Shown: positions 1 to 7,981 of the stretch, piece after piece | Position numbering within the stretch: position 1 is the first letter of the stretch | Layout of the letters: each line of letters starts with the position of its first letter | From: an uncultured Collinsella sp. | GTDB taxonomy: Bacteria; Actinomycetota; Coriobacteriia; Coriobacteriales; Coriobacteriaceae | Reading direction: 5' to 3' | Assembly: GCA_902491055.1 (NCBI GenBank) | Contig: CABUGI010000013.1 | Coordinates: 1-29,685, forward strand | Length of the DNA stretch: 29,685 bases | Notes under the pieces: generated by a model | What the model saw: the letters and a program-made list of their open reading frames with translations, nothing else | The model's database searches: none | Told to the model about the DNA's origin: nothing | Made by a program: the position numbers and the translations under genes

Positions 1-1
1 C

Positions 2-592
2 CCGGCATACCGGCGCCGCCTAATGCTCTCCATGCTCACCGAGGAGCCCGACGCTTACCTGGCGCAGCTGCAGGCGGCTAAGCTTAACGACGACGTTGAG
101 GTGGCGCACTATGCCGCGACGGCGGTGGCGCAGATCTCCAAGGAGTCCGACCTTAAACTGCAGCAGCTGGAGCGTGCCTTTAAGACGGACCCGAGCGCGC
201 AAAACCTCAACGAATACTGCGATTTTCTTGGTGAATACTTGGGCTCGGGCTTGGCCGAGGGGCGCGTGGCTCAGATTCAGCGCCAACAGTACGCGCGCCT
301 GCTTGCGCGTCGCTGCGAGCGCGAGGATACCCTTGAGCTGCGCATTCGATACGCGACGGCTCTGGCCGATGTCGGACAGATCGACGAGGCGCAGGCCGTG
401 ACCGACCAGCTGGTGCTCGACGTGCCCGACGAGCAGGAGGTTTGGATGCTTTGCCTGCGCCTTGCTGTGATGCGCTGCGATGGCGAGGCCGTGCAGCAGG
501 TGATTGACGCGATCGACAACCAACATGTGTATTTGAGTGCTGAGAACCGCGAAAAGCTGGCGTTTTGGCGCGACGGAGGGGAGGCCCGATGA
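2..592 (+). CDS. PelE-like TPR protein, 3' part (partial)
   Basis: The reading frame is open from the left edge, with codons before the first internal ATG at 23, so this is probably the C-terminal part of a longer protein. About 190 residues are visible. They form Ala/Leu/Glu-rich amphipathic helices typical of tetratricopeptide repeats (for example HYAATAVAQ and the RIRYATALADVGQIDEA stretch), with no signal peptide or membrane segment in this part. It overlaps the next gene by 4 nt (ATGA) and precedes a PelA-like deacetylase, PelF and PelG. In Pel clusters this slot is taken by PelE, a membrane-anchored TPR protein of the synthase complex. The PelE call therefore rests on TPR character plus position; sequence identity to known PelE was not tested. 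The upstream part, where membrane helices and a PelD neighbour would be expected, lies outside the window. Confidence 0.7.
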   Translation, partial: PAYRRRLMLSMLTEEPDAYLAQLQAAKLNDDVEVAHYAATAVAQISKESDLKLQQLERAFKTDPSAQNLNEYCDFLGEYLGSGLAEGRVAQIQRQQYARLLARRCEREDTLELRIRYATALADVGQIDEAQAVTDQLVLDVPDEQEVWMLCLRLAVMRCDGEAVQQVIDAIDNQHVYLSAENREKLAFWRDGGEAR

Positions 593-2469
593 GTCTGGTA
601 CATCGTGTGCGCGACCATGCGGGTCGCTTTCGCTGGATGGGGCTGCTCGTGGTATGGGCGGTCTTTATCGCTATGGCTGCCGTGCTGTTAATTGAGCGCG
701 CCGGTGTGCAATATAGCTCCGGGCAGCATAAGCTGGGCATGCTTGCCGCCAACGATGCAGTGCCGGCCTCCTCGGCGATCTTTGGCCAAAAGCCCACGTG
801 CTTGGTTATTTCCGACTCGGACCAGGACGGCGTTGACGACGTCAAGGACCAGTTCGATCAGATTTTGCTCGACATGAAGATTGCCCACCGCGATGTGGAT
901 ATTGCCACCGATGGCACGGATGCCATTCCTTCGCTCACGTCGTTTGACCGCGTGATTGTGCTCATGCCGTCGCTCGATGGGCTCGGTACGCGCCTGAGCG
1001 ACATTATGAGTTGGGTGAGTGCCGGCGGCTCGCTCATGCTGGGCATGACGCCGGAGAACTCCGGCTATCTGCAAGCCGTTGCGCCCAAGTTTGGCATCGA
1101 TACCGTGGGATATGAGTACACGACTGCCGAGAGCATCGTCCCGAGCAAGGACTTTATGATCGGCGGTGGCCAACGCTACGAGTTTTCGGACCCCTTTAAA
1201 TCGTCCCTGCTGGTTTCGCTGCGCGAGACGGCGCGCGTGTGGGCCAAGACCGGCGATGCGGGCTCGCCGCTCATTTGGTCGAATGATTGCGGCAGCGGAC
1301 GCACCGTGGTGTGCAACATTGGCATCTATGACAAGGTCATGCGCGGTTTTTACGCCTCGGCGATCAGCCTGCTGGGCGATGCCACGGCATATCCCGTCAT
1401 CAACAGCGCTGTCTTCTATCTAGACGACTTTCCCAGCCCCGTGCCCTCGGGCGACGGCACCTACATCAAGCGCGATTATGGCCTTTCCATTGCCGATTTT
1501 TATACCAAGGTATGGTGGCCCGATCTGCAAAAGCTCGCGCAAAAATACGGCATTCGCTACACAGGCGTGATGATCGAGAACTACGAGGACGTGGTCAATC
1601 AGACCGAGCCCGCGCGCCAGCCCGATACCACGCAGTTTCGTTATTTTGGCGGCATGCTGTTGCAGATGGGCGGTGAGCTGGGCTATCACGGCTACAACCA
1701 TCAGCCTCTGGTGCTCTGGGACATCGACTATGGCACGCTGTACGACTACAAGACATGGAAGAACAAGGAGACGCTCGTCGCATCGCTCAACGAGCTTATC
1801 GCCTTCCAGGACGAGGTGCTGCCCAACGCGCACGGTTCGGTTTACGTGCCGCCGTCGAATATCCTTTCGGCTCGTGCGCGCAAGCTTATCGGTACCGATG
1901 TTCCGCGCATTAAGACCATTGCCAGTACATACTTTGACGACGGTACCGACTTGCCCTATGTGCAGGAGTTTGGTGTGGCGAGCGATGGTATCGTGGAGCA
2001 GCCGCGTATTGTCTCGGGCGGCATGGTCGACGATTCCTATATGCGCCTGGCTGCCGTGTCCGAGCTCAACATGCACTACGTGAGTACGCACTTTATGCAC
2101 CCGGACGATCTGCTCGATCCCGATCGCGGTGCCAGGCAAGGCTGGGAAGTCTATAAGGGCGGCCTGACCGACTACCTGGACTGGCTTACCACGTCCGCAC
2201 CCGACCTGCGTCGCCAGACCGGCTCAGAATGCTCGGGCGCCATCCAGCGCTTTTCGTCCGTGACGGCGAGCGTGGATACCAGCGCGGATGCCTTGACGCT
2301 TAGCCTGGACAATTTCTACGACGAGGCGTGGCTCATGTTCCGCGCCAACAACGGTGAGCCGGGTGCGGTCACGGGTGGCGAGATTACGCATCTGACGGGC
2401 GACCTTTACCTGGTCAAAGCTACGGACAAGACGGTGACCATTGCGCGCAAGGAGGGTGGCGACAAATGA
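589..2469 (+). CDS. DUF2194 / PelA-like membrane-anchored polysaccharide deacetylase
   Basis: This 626-residue protein probably N-deacetylates the exopolysaccharide on the outer face of the membrane. A single hydrophobic helix at about residues 17-36 is followed by a long extracytoplasmic part. Residues 68-270 look like a Rossmann/flavodoxin-like domain (CLVISDSDQDG). A carbohydrate-esterase-4-like barrel follows: FYLDDFP at 276-282 supplies the Asp pair, HGYNH at 367-371 fits the metal-binding HxxxH, YVPPSN lies at 419-424 and STHFMHPDD at 499-507. There is no glycoside-hydrolase half as in proteobacterial PelA, matching the deacetylase-only form of Gram-positive Pel loci. ATG 589 is preferred over an upstream in-frame TTG at 565 because GGAGGGGAGG lies just before it and it forms an ATGA overlap with the preceding gene. 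Its end overlaps pelF in the same way. Confidence 0.8.
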   Translation: MSLVHRVRDHAGRFRWMGLLVVWAVFIAMAAVLLIERAGVQYSSGQHKLGMLAANDAVPASSAIFGQKPTCLVISDSDQDGVDDVKDQFDQILLDMKIAHRDVDIATDGTDAIPSLTSFDRVIVLMPSLDGLGTRLSDIMSWVSAGGSLMLGMTPENSGYLQAVAPKFGIDTVGYEYTTAESIVPSKDFMIGGGQRYEFSDPFKSSLLVSLRETARVWAKTGDAGSPLIWSNDCGSGRTVVCNIGIYDKVMRGFYASAISLLGDATAYPVINSAVFYLDDFPSPVPSGDGTYIKRDYGLSIADFYTKVWWPDLQKLAQKYGIRYTGVMIENYEDVVNQTEPARQPDTTQFRYFGGMLLQMGGELGYHGYNHQPLVLWDIDYGTLYDYKTWKNKETLVASLNELIAFQDEVLPNAHGSVYVPPSNILSARARKLIGTDVPRIKTIASTYFDDGTDLPYVQEFGVASDGIVEQPRIVSGGMVDDSYMRLAAVSELNMHYVSTHFMHPDDLLDPDRGARQGWEVYKGGLTDYLDWLTTSAPDLRRQTGSECSGAIQRFSSVTASVDTSADALTLSLDNFYDEAWLMFRANNGEPGAVTGGEITHLTGDLYLVKATDKTVTIARKEGGDK

Positions 2470-3893
2470 GAATCTGCTTGGTACTCGAGGGTTGCTACCC
2501 CTATGTGCACGGCGGCGTGTCCACCTGGATGCACGGCTACATTACGGCTATGCCCGAGCACGAGTTTGTGCTGTGGGTGATCGGTGCGCATGCTGCCGAC
2601 CGCGGCAAGTTTGTCTACGAGCTGCCCGATAACGTTGTCGAGGTGCACGAGGTGTTTTTGGATGACGCCCTGCGCCTTTCGGGCGAGCAGCACGAAGTCA
2701 GCTTTGACGACCGCGAGCGCGAGGCGCTACGCCGTCTGGTGTCGCTGTCTAATCCGGATTGGGACGTGCTGTTCGATATCTTCCAGCGCCGTCGCGTGCA
2801 TCCGCTCTCGTTTTTGCAGAGCCGCACGTTTATGGACATCTTTCGCGACGTGTGCCTGGCAGAGTACCCCTACACGCCCTTTGCCGACGCCTTCCATACC
2901 ATGCGTTCCATGCTGCTTCCCGTTCTGTATCTGCTGGGCGGCGAGGTGCCGGTGGCCGATGTGTACCACGCGATTTCGACCGGCTACGGCGGCCTGTTGG
3001 CAAGCCTTGGCTCCAGCATGAATAATGCGCCGGCGCTGCTGACCGAGCACGGCATCTACACCCGTGAGCGCGAGGAGGAGATTATTCGCGCCGACTGGGT
3101 GGTGCCGTCGTTTAAGGACCGTTGGATTCGCTTTTTCTACCTGCTTTCGGAGGAGGTCTATCGCCGCGCCTTCCGCGTGACGAGCTTGTTTCACAATGCT
3201 CGCAAGACGCAGATCGATATGGGCTGCGATGCGGATAAATGCCTGGTTATTCCCAATGGCATCCAGTTCGACCGCTTTAAGGGTATTCCCTTAAAGCCCG
3301 ATGACGGCTGGGTGGACATTGGCGCGGTGGTGCGTTTGGCGCCCATCAAGGACGTCAAGACCATGATTTACGCTTTCTTTGAGCTGCATGAGCGCCTGCC
3401 GCACGTACGCCTGCACATCATGGGCGGCGTGGACGACGAGGAATATGCGGCCGAGTGCCATGCGCTTGTCGACACCTTGGGCGTGCGCGACCTGATCTTT
3501 ACCGGTCGCGTGGACGTGGTCGAGTACATGCAAAAGCTCGACTTTACGATCCTGACGAGCATCTCTGAGGGCCAACCGCTGAGCGTGCTGGAGTCGCTCG
3601 CCGCGCGTCGCCCCTGTGTGACGACCGAGGTCGGTTGCTGTCGCGAACTGCTGGAGGGCGTACCGGGCGACGACTTTGGCATTGCCGGGTTTGTATGTCC
3701 GCCCATGTATCGCAAGGGCTTGGCCGATGCCATGGAGCGCATGTGCGCGAGTCGTGCCCGTCGTCTGGAGATGGGGGAGCGCGGCCAGCGCCGTGTGGCC
3801 ACGTTTTACCTGCACGAGCAGATGCTTGCCAACTACCGTGCGCTCTACGACGAGACGGCGCGTGCGTTCGGTTTGCCCAAGGAGGAGGTGTAG
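2466..3893 (+). CDS. pelF: PelF-type GT4 family glycosyltransferase
   Basis: A 475-residue cytoplasmic glycosyltransferase of the GT-B fold, the presumed polymerase of the Pel-type polysaccharide using UDP-sugar donors. The N-terminus, RICLVLEGCYPYVHGGVSTW, is a PelF hallmark, with a glycine-rich acceptor-side loop. EHGIYTREREEE (194-205) is another PelF signature. The C-terminal half has VIPNGI (261-266), VVRLAPIKDVKT (288-299) and the donor-binding E-x7-E motif within SEGQPLSVLES (E368, E376). The length matches PelF, which is about 500 residues. No membrane segment is seen, consistent with a soluble enzyme recruited to the membrane by PelD/E/G. The start codon overlaps the stop of the deacetylase gene (ATGA), and pelG follows after 3 nt. 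The family assignment is firm; the actual sugar polymer is not determined by the sequence. Confidence 0.9.
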   Translation: MRICLVLEGCYPYVHGGVSTWMHGYITAMPEHEFVLWVIGAHAADRGKFVYELPDNVVEVHEVFLDDALRLSGEQHEVSFDDREREALRRLVSLSNPDWDVLFDIFQRRRVHPLSFLQSRTFMDIFRDVCLAEYPYTPFADAFHTMRSMLLPVLYLLGGEVPVADVYHAISTGYGGLLASLGSSMNNAPALLTEHGIYTREREEEIIRADWVVPSFKDRWIRFFYLLSEEVYRRAFRVTSLFHNARKTQIDMGCDADKCLVIPNGIQFDRFKGIPLKPDDGWVDIGAVVRLAPIKDVKTMIYAFFELHERLPHVRLHIMGGVDDEEYAAECHALVDTLGVRDLIFTGRVDVVEYMQKLDFTILTSISEGQPLSVLESLAARRPCVTTEVGCCRELLEGVPGDDFGIAGFVCPPMYRKGLADAMERMCASRARRLEMGERGQRRVATFYLHEQMLANYRALYDETARAFGLPKEEV

Positions 3894-3896
3894 CCC

Positions 3897-5441
3897 ATGG
3901 CCGGAATCGGTTTTGAACTCAAACGCCTGTTTAAGCGCAAAGGCCTGTTTGCCACGATGCGCGCCTATGGCTACGCCGGCATCGTGTGCACGGGACCTAT
4001 GCTCCTGGGCGTGTTGCTGCAGGTGGGCATTCTGGTGCTGTGCGGCATGTGGGGTGTGGACCGTGCCAGCCAGGACCTGCTGGTTTGCATGGTGACCTAT
4101 ACGCTGCTGGCGTCGCTTGTGCTGTCGAGTTTTTTCTCCATGCCGGTCACGCGCTTTTTGGCCGATATGCTCTTCGCCGAGCGCGAGGATGAGATCCTGC
4201 CCTCGTTTTGGGGCTCCAATGTCATCATGCTCGTCGCGGGCACCGTGCTCTACGGCGTCTTTTTGCTGTTCTCGGGCGCCACGCTGCTGCAGGGGCTGCT
4301 GTGTCTGTGGCTCTTCAACATTATGATCGTCAACTGGAACGGCATGGGCTACCTTACGGCCATTAAGGACTACCGCGGCATTCTGTATAGTTTTGCCTGC
4401 GCGATTGCCGTGGCTTGCGTATGCGCGCTTGTTGCGCTGACGTTGGGCCTGCCGCCGGTGGAGAGTTTGCTGGCTTCGATCGCCGCGGGCTATGGGGTGA
4501 TGCTCGTCTGGGACGTGGTGCTGCTCTACCGGTATTTTCCGCAGAGCGACTGCGGCCCCTGGCTCTTTTTGCGCTGGCTGGACCAGTATATGCCGTTGGC
4601 GTTGACGGGTTTGTTTACTAACCTGGGCCTCTTTGCGCACTTGGTGATCATTTGGGCCGGGCCCATCGGCGTGCAGGTTAAAGGCCTGTTTTACGGTGCG
4701 CCCTACCACGATGTGCCGGCGCTCATCGCGTTTTTGACCATCCTGGTCACGACCGTCAACTTTGTGGTGTCGGTCGAGGTTAACTTCTATCCGCGGTACC
4801 GCAACTACTACAGCCTGTTTAACGACGGTGGCGTGGTGGGCGACATTATGGTTGCCGAGGAGGATATGCTCGCCACGCTCAACCGGGAGCTGCGGTTTTG
4901 CGCGCTCAAGCAGCTGTTTGTGACGGCGGCCGTCATCTCGCTCGAGACCACGGTGCTGTCGGCCTTGCCTCTTGGCTTTAATAACCTGATGCACGGGTAT
5001 TTCCGTACATTGTGCGTGGGCTACGGCCTGTATGCCGTGGGCAACACGATCTTGCTCATCTTGCTCTACTTTACTGACTACAAGGGCGCCGTGCTGGCGT
5101 CCGGTCTGTTTGCGGGAGTTGCCGGGCTGGCGACCGCCGTGTCGTTACTTTTGCCGCAGCAGTTTTATGGCTTTGGCTTATTGCTGGGCGCAGCGGTGTT
5201 TTTTATCGTGGCGCTGCTGCGACTCGATACCTATACTGCCAACTTGCCGTATCGTATCCTGAGTCAGCAGCCCATCGTGGCGACAGACAAAGAAGGCTGG
5301 TTTACCGAGTTGGGCCGCATGCTCGAGCATGTTGAGGGGCGCTATGAGGAACGGCGCATAGAGCGGGAGCCACATGGCGCGTTTGAGCGCACGGTGGCTC
5401 GCGTGTATCGAATCCTTTGGGGAGGTTCTGATGATCGATAA
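3897..5441 (+). CDS. pelG: PelG-type exopolysaccharide transporter (multi-pass membrane protein)
   Basis: A 514-residue, very hydrophobic protein with about a dozen membrane-spanning helices by eye, ending in a charged cytosolic tail of roughly 70 residues. The N-terminus MAGIGFELKRLFKRKGL and the following GYAGIVCTGP are characteristic of PelG, a member of the MOP flippase-like superfamily that moves the polymer across the membrane with PelD and PelE. A strong Shine-Dalgarno (GGAGGAGG, 3881-3888) lies inside the end of pelF, with 3 nt between the genes. The 3' end overlaps the CotH-like gene by 11 nt. The family assignment is strong; the transported polymer is inferred from the neighbouring pelF and deacetylase genes. 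Confidence 0.9.
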   Translation: MAGIGFELKRLFKRKGLFATMRAYGYAGIVCTGPMLLGVLLQVGILVLCGMWGVDRASQDLLVCMVTYTLLASLVLSSFFSMPVTRFLADMLFAEREDEILPSFWGSNVIMLVAGTVLYGVFLLFSGATLLQGLLCLWLFNIMIVNWNGMGYLTAIKDYRGILYSFACAIAVACVCALVALTLGLPPVESLLASIAAGYGVMLVWDVVLLYRYFPQSDCGPWLFLRWLDQYMPLALTGLFTNLGLFAHLVIIWAGPIGVQVKGLFYGAPYHDVPALIAFLTILVTTVNFVVSVEVNFYPRYRNYYSLFNDGGVVGDIMVAEEDMLATLNRELRFCALKQLFVTAAVISLETTVLSALPLGFNNLMHGYFRTLCVGYGLYAVGNTILLILLYFTDYKGAVLASGLFAGVAGLATAVSLLLPQQFYGFGLLLGAAVFFIVALLRLDTYTANLPYRILSQQPIVATDKEGWFTELGRMLEHVEGRYEERRIEREPHGAFERTVARVYRILWGGSDDR

Positions 5442-7200
5442 GTTGATGTCTCGCCGCTGCCTGATCGAGGCGGCTGCCGGTGCGCTGCTGCTTTCGGGCT
5501 GCTCGTCTCAGGACGAATCCTCAACTAAAAAGGTCAAAAAGCAGGGCAAGATAAAAAAGGCCGATGCATCGGACAGCACAAAGCACCTGCGCGATAAGGA
5601 CGAGCTGTACGAGGTCTACGACGACTCGGGCATTGTGACCATGTACCTGACGGTCTCGCGCGGCAACAGCTCCGAGAACACCGATCATAGCTGGGCCGAG
5701 ATCAACACGTACTCGGTGTATGACTACGCCGACATGGGTGTGACGCGCTATCAGGTTATGGGCCTTTTGCAGGCGGGCGACGATGACGGCCCGGTTGCCG
5801 GCGAGGTTGGCTATGGCGAGGAAGCGCCCAATGCCACCGTGCAGGTGCGCGGCCAGACGTCGAGCTCCTACACGCAAAAGAATTACAAGGTGGAGCTCAA
5901 GAAGGGCAAGGGTACCTGGCGCCAACAGCGCGCGATTGCGCTCAACAAGCACATGGGCGAGGGCATGCGTTTTCGCAACAAGATGGCCTACGACCTTATC
6001 CGCGGGATTCCCCAGATGATGGGCCTGCGCACGCAGTTTGTGCATCTGTGGGTGTGCGACCAGACCGAAAAGTCCAACGACACCTTTGAGGACTACGGCC
6101 TGTTTACGCAGGTGGAGCAGCTCAACAAGACGGCGCTTAAGGCGCACGGCTTGGATAAGAACGGGCATCTGTACAAGGTGAACAACTTCGATTTCCATCG
6201 CTACGAGGACACCATTAAGCTCGCCGACGATCCCGACTACAACCAGGCCAACTTTGAGGGCATGCTCGAGATTAAGGGCGATTCGGACCATACCAAACTC
6301 ATCGAGATGCTCGATGCGCTCAACGACGATTCGCAAAAGATCGACGACGTGCTCGATACCTACTTTGATACCGAGAATCTGGTCTATTGGATGGCGTTTC
6401 AGATCCTTACGGGCAACTGCGATACGCAGAACCGCAACTGCTATCTGTACAGTCCCCTCAATTCCAACACGTGGTACATCCTCGATTGGGACAACGACGG
6501 CATGCTGCGCAAGCTAGAGCTTTCTCTTGCCGGGTTCTCGGACTACGCGAGCTGGGAGCGCGGCGTAAGCAACTACTGGGGCAACGTTCTGTTCAATCGT
6601 GCGCTGCGCAGCAAGGCGTTCCGCGGTGAGCTTGATCGCGCCGTCAAGGACCTGCGCACGCATTTGACCGAGACGCGCCTGACCAAGATGATCAAGCATT
6701 ATCGCGAGGTTACCGAATCGCTGGTCTTTGCTTCGCCCGATATCGAAAATCTGCCTGTCACCAAGGATCAATACGAGCAGATCGCCGCGGCGATTCCGGC
6801 CGAGATCGAAGAGAACTACAAGAGCTTCCGTGAGAGCTATAAAAAGCCCATGCCGTTCTACATCGGCGTGCCGCAGATCGAGAACGGCAAGCTGCGCATT
6901 AACTGGGATGCGTCCTACGACTTTGAGGCGCGCGATATTCGCTATACCGTGGAACTGGCGCGCGATTATGCCATCACCGATGTGGTCTTTAAGGCCGAGG
7001 ACGTGCTGCTGCCCGAGGTGACCTGCGATGCGCCCGATTCCGGCCAGTATTTTGTGCGCGTGCGCGCCACCAACTCCGACGGCTATACGCAAGATGCGTT
7101 TGACTACTACGTGACCGACGACGGCAAGCAGTACGGCATGAAGTGCTTCTACGTGCAAGACGGCGGCAAGGTCGTGGAGGACACGTATGCGGAGGGCTAG
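5431..7200 (+). CDS. CotH-family kinase, lipoprotein with twin-arginine-like signal and Fn3-like tail
   Basis: A 589-residue CotH-fold protein kinase-like enzyme; family members phosphorylate Ser/Thr of secreted or surface proteins. The start region MIDKLMSRRCLIEA is followed by a hydrophobic stretch and the lipobox LSGC (Cys24), so it is a predicted lipoprotein. The SRR at 7-9 also fits a Tat signal. CotH landmarks are VRGQTSSSY (139-147, the family's R-G-x-S-S motif), KNYKVELKK, GNCDTQNRNCYLY (328-340, with Asp331) and WYILDWDNDG (348-357, with the metal-binding Asp cluster). Residues about 474-565 resemble a fibronectin-III beta domain (LRINWDAS, RYTVELARD, YFVRVRATNSDGYTQ). ATG 5431 is chosen because GGAGG sits 5 nt upstream; it overlaps pelG by 11 nt and the VTC gene by 14 nt. 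The substrate is unknown; a Pel-complex or surface protein is inferred from context. Confidence 0.85.
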   Translation: MIDKLMSRRCLIEAAAGALLLSGCSSQDESSTKKVKKQGKIKKADASDSTKHLRDKDELYEVYDDSGIVTMYLTVSRGNSSENTDHSWAEINTYSVYDYADMGVTRYQVMGLLQAGDDDGPVAGEVGYGEEAPNATVQVRGQTSSSYTQKNYKVELKKGKGTWRQQRAIALNKHMGEGMRFRNKMAYDLIRGIPQMMGLRTQFVHLWVCDQTEKSNDTFEDYGLFTQVEQLNKTALKAHGLDKNGHLYKVNNFDFHRYEDTIKLADDPDYNQANFEGMLEIKGDSDHTKLIEMLDALNDDSQKIDDVLDTYFDTENLVYWMAFQILTGNCDTQNRNCYLYSPLNSNTWYILDWDNDGMLRKLELSLAGFSDYASWERGVSNYWGNVLFNRALRSKAFRGELDRAVKDLRTHLTETRLTKMIKHYREVTESLVFASPDIENLPVTKDQYEQIAAAIPAEIEENYKSFRESYKKPMPFYIGVPQIENGKLRINWDASYDFEARDIRYTVELARDYAITDVVFKAEDVLLPEVTCDAPDSGQYFVRVRATNSDGYTQDAFDYYVTDDGKQYGMKCFYVQDGGKVVEDTYAEG

Positions 7201-7978
7201 CGCGCTGCTTGAGCGCCTGGCGGCCCCGCCTGTGCGCACTGCGCAGGAGCGCTACCGCCACGAGCTCAAGTACCTTATCAACGAGGGCGAGCATGCTGCG
7301 CTTGCCAGCCGCATGGCGCCGGTCTTTAAGCTGGACAAGCATGCACGGGCGGGCGGTTACACCATCCGCAGCCTGTACTTCGATGACTACTGCAACTCGG
7401 CCTACGAGGAAAAAGACGCAGGAATCCTCATGCGCAAAAAGTATCGCGTGCGCATCTATAACGGCAGCGATAAGGTGATTAAGCTCGAGCGCAAAAAGAA
7501 GTACGGCAGCTGGATCTACAAGGAGGACGCGCCGCTTACGCGCGGTGAGCTTGTACAGATTCTGGCCGGAGACTACGACTTTTTGCTGAGGAGTCCCCAT
7601 CAGCTCTGCCGCGAGTTCTACATCGAGTGCATCTGCAATATGATGCGCCCGCGTACTATCGTGGACTACGAGCGCGAGCCGTGGGTGATGGACGAGGGCA
7701 CCGTGCGCATTACGTTTGACATGAACGTGCGTGCGGCGGTGGGAAGCTTCGATATCTTTGATGCGACGCTGCCCGCGCTGCCGGTCCTGGAACCCGGCAA
7801 GCTGGTGATGGAGGTTAAGTTTACGGAGTTTTGCCCACAGCTGGTGCGCGATATGGTGCCGCCGGGCGCAGCCGAGCTCACGGCGGTCTCCAAGTACTGC
7901 CTGTGTTACGAAAAGACCGCCTATCTGCGCGGTTTTAACTACTGGGAATCGGATTTTGGGAACCGAGGGGATATTTAG
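7187..7978 (+). CDS. VTC-domain polyphosphate polymerase
   Basis: A 263-residue soluble protein that is essentially only a VTC catalytic tunnel domain, which in yeast Vtc4 makes polyphosphate from ATP. The expected basic tunnel residues are present in order: YRHELKYL (Lys28), IRSLYFDDY (60-68), KYRVRIYN (the R-x-R pair Arg87/Arg89), KLERKKK (Lys99, Arg102), VDYERE (Arg163), VRITFD (Arg174), MEVKF (metal-binding Glu209 plus Lys211) and VSKYCL (Lys236). It lacks the SPX regulatory domain and membrane helices of the eukaryotic protein. Its start overlaps the CotH-like gene by 14 nt and the DUF4956 gene starts 3 nt after its stop, a trio known to co-occur in bacteria. Polyphosphate synthesis is expected from the family; a role in the exopolysaccharide system is inferred. 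Confidence 0.85.
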   Translation: MRRASALLERLAAPPVRTAQERYRHELKYLINEGEHAALASRMAPVFKLDKHARAGGYTIRSLYFDDYCNSAYEEKDAGILMRKKYRVRIYNGSDKVIKLERKKKYGSWIYKEDAPLTRGELVQILAGDYDFLLRSPHQLCREFYIECICNMMRPRTIVDYEREPWVMDEGTVRITFDMNVRAAVGSFDIFDATLPALPVLEPGKLVMEVKFTEFCPQLVRDMVPPGAAELTAVSKYCLCYEKTAYLRGFNYWESDFGNRGDI

Positions 7979-7981
7979 ACC

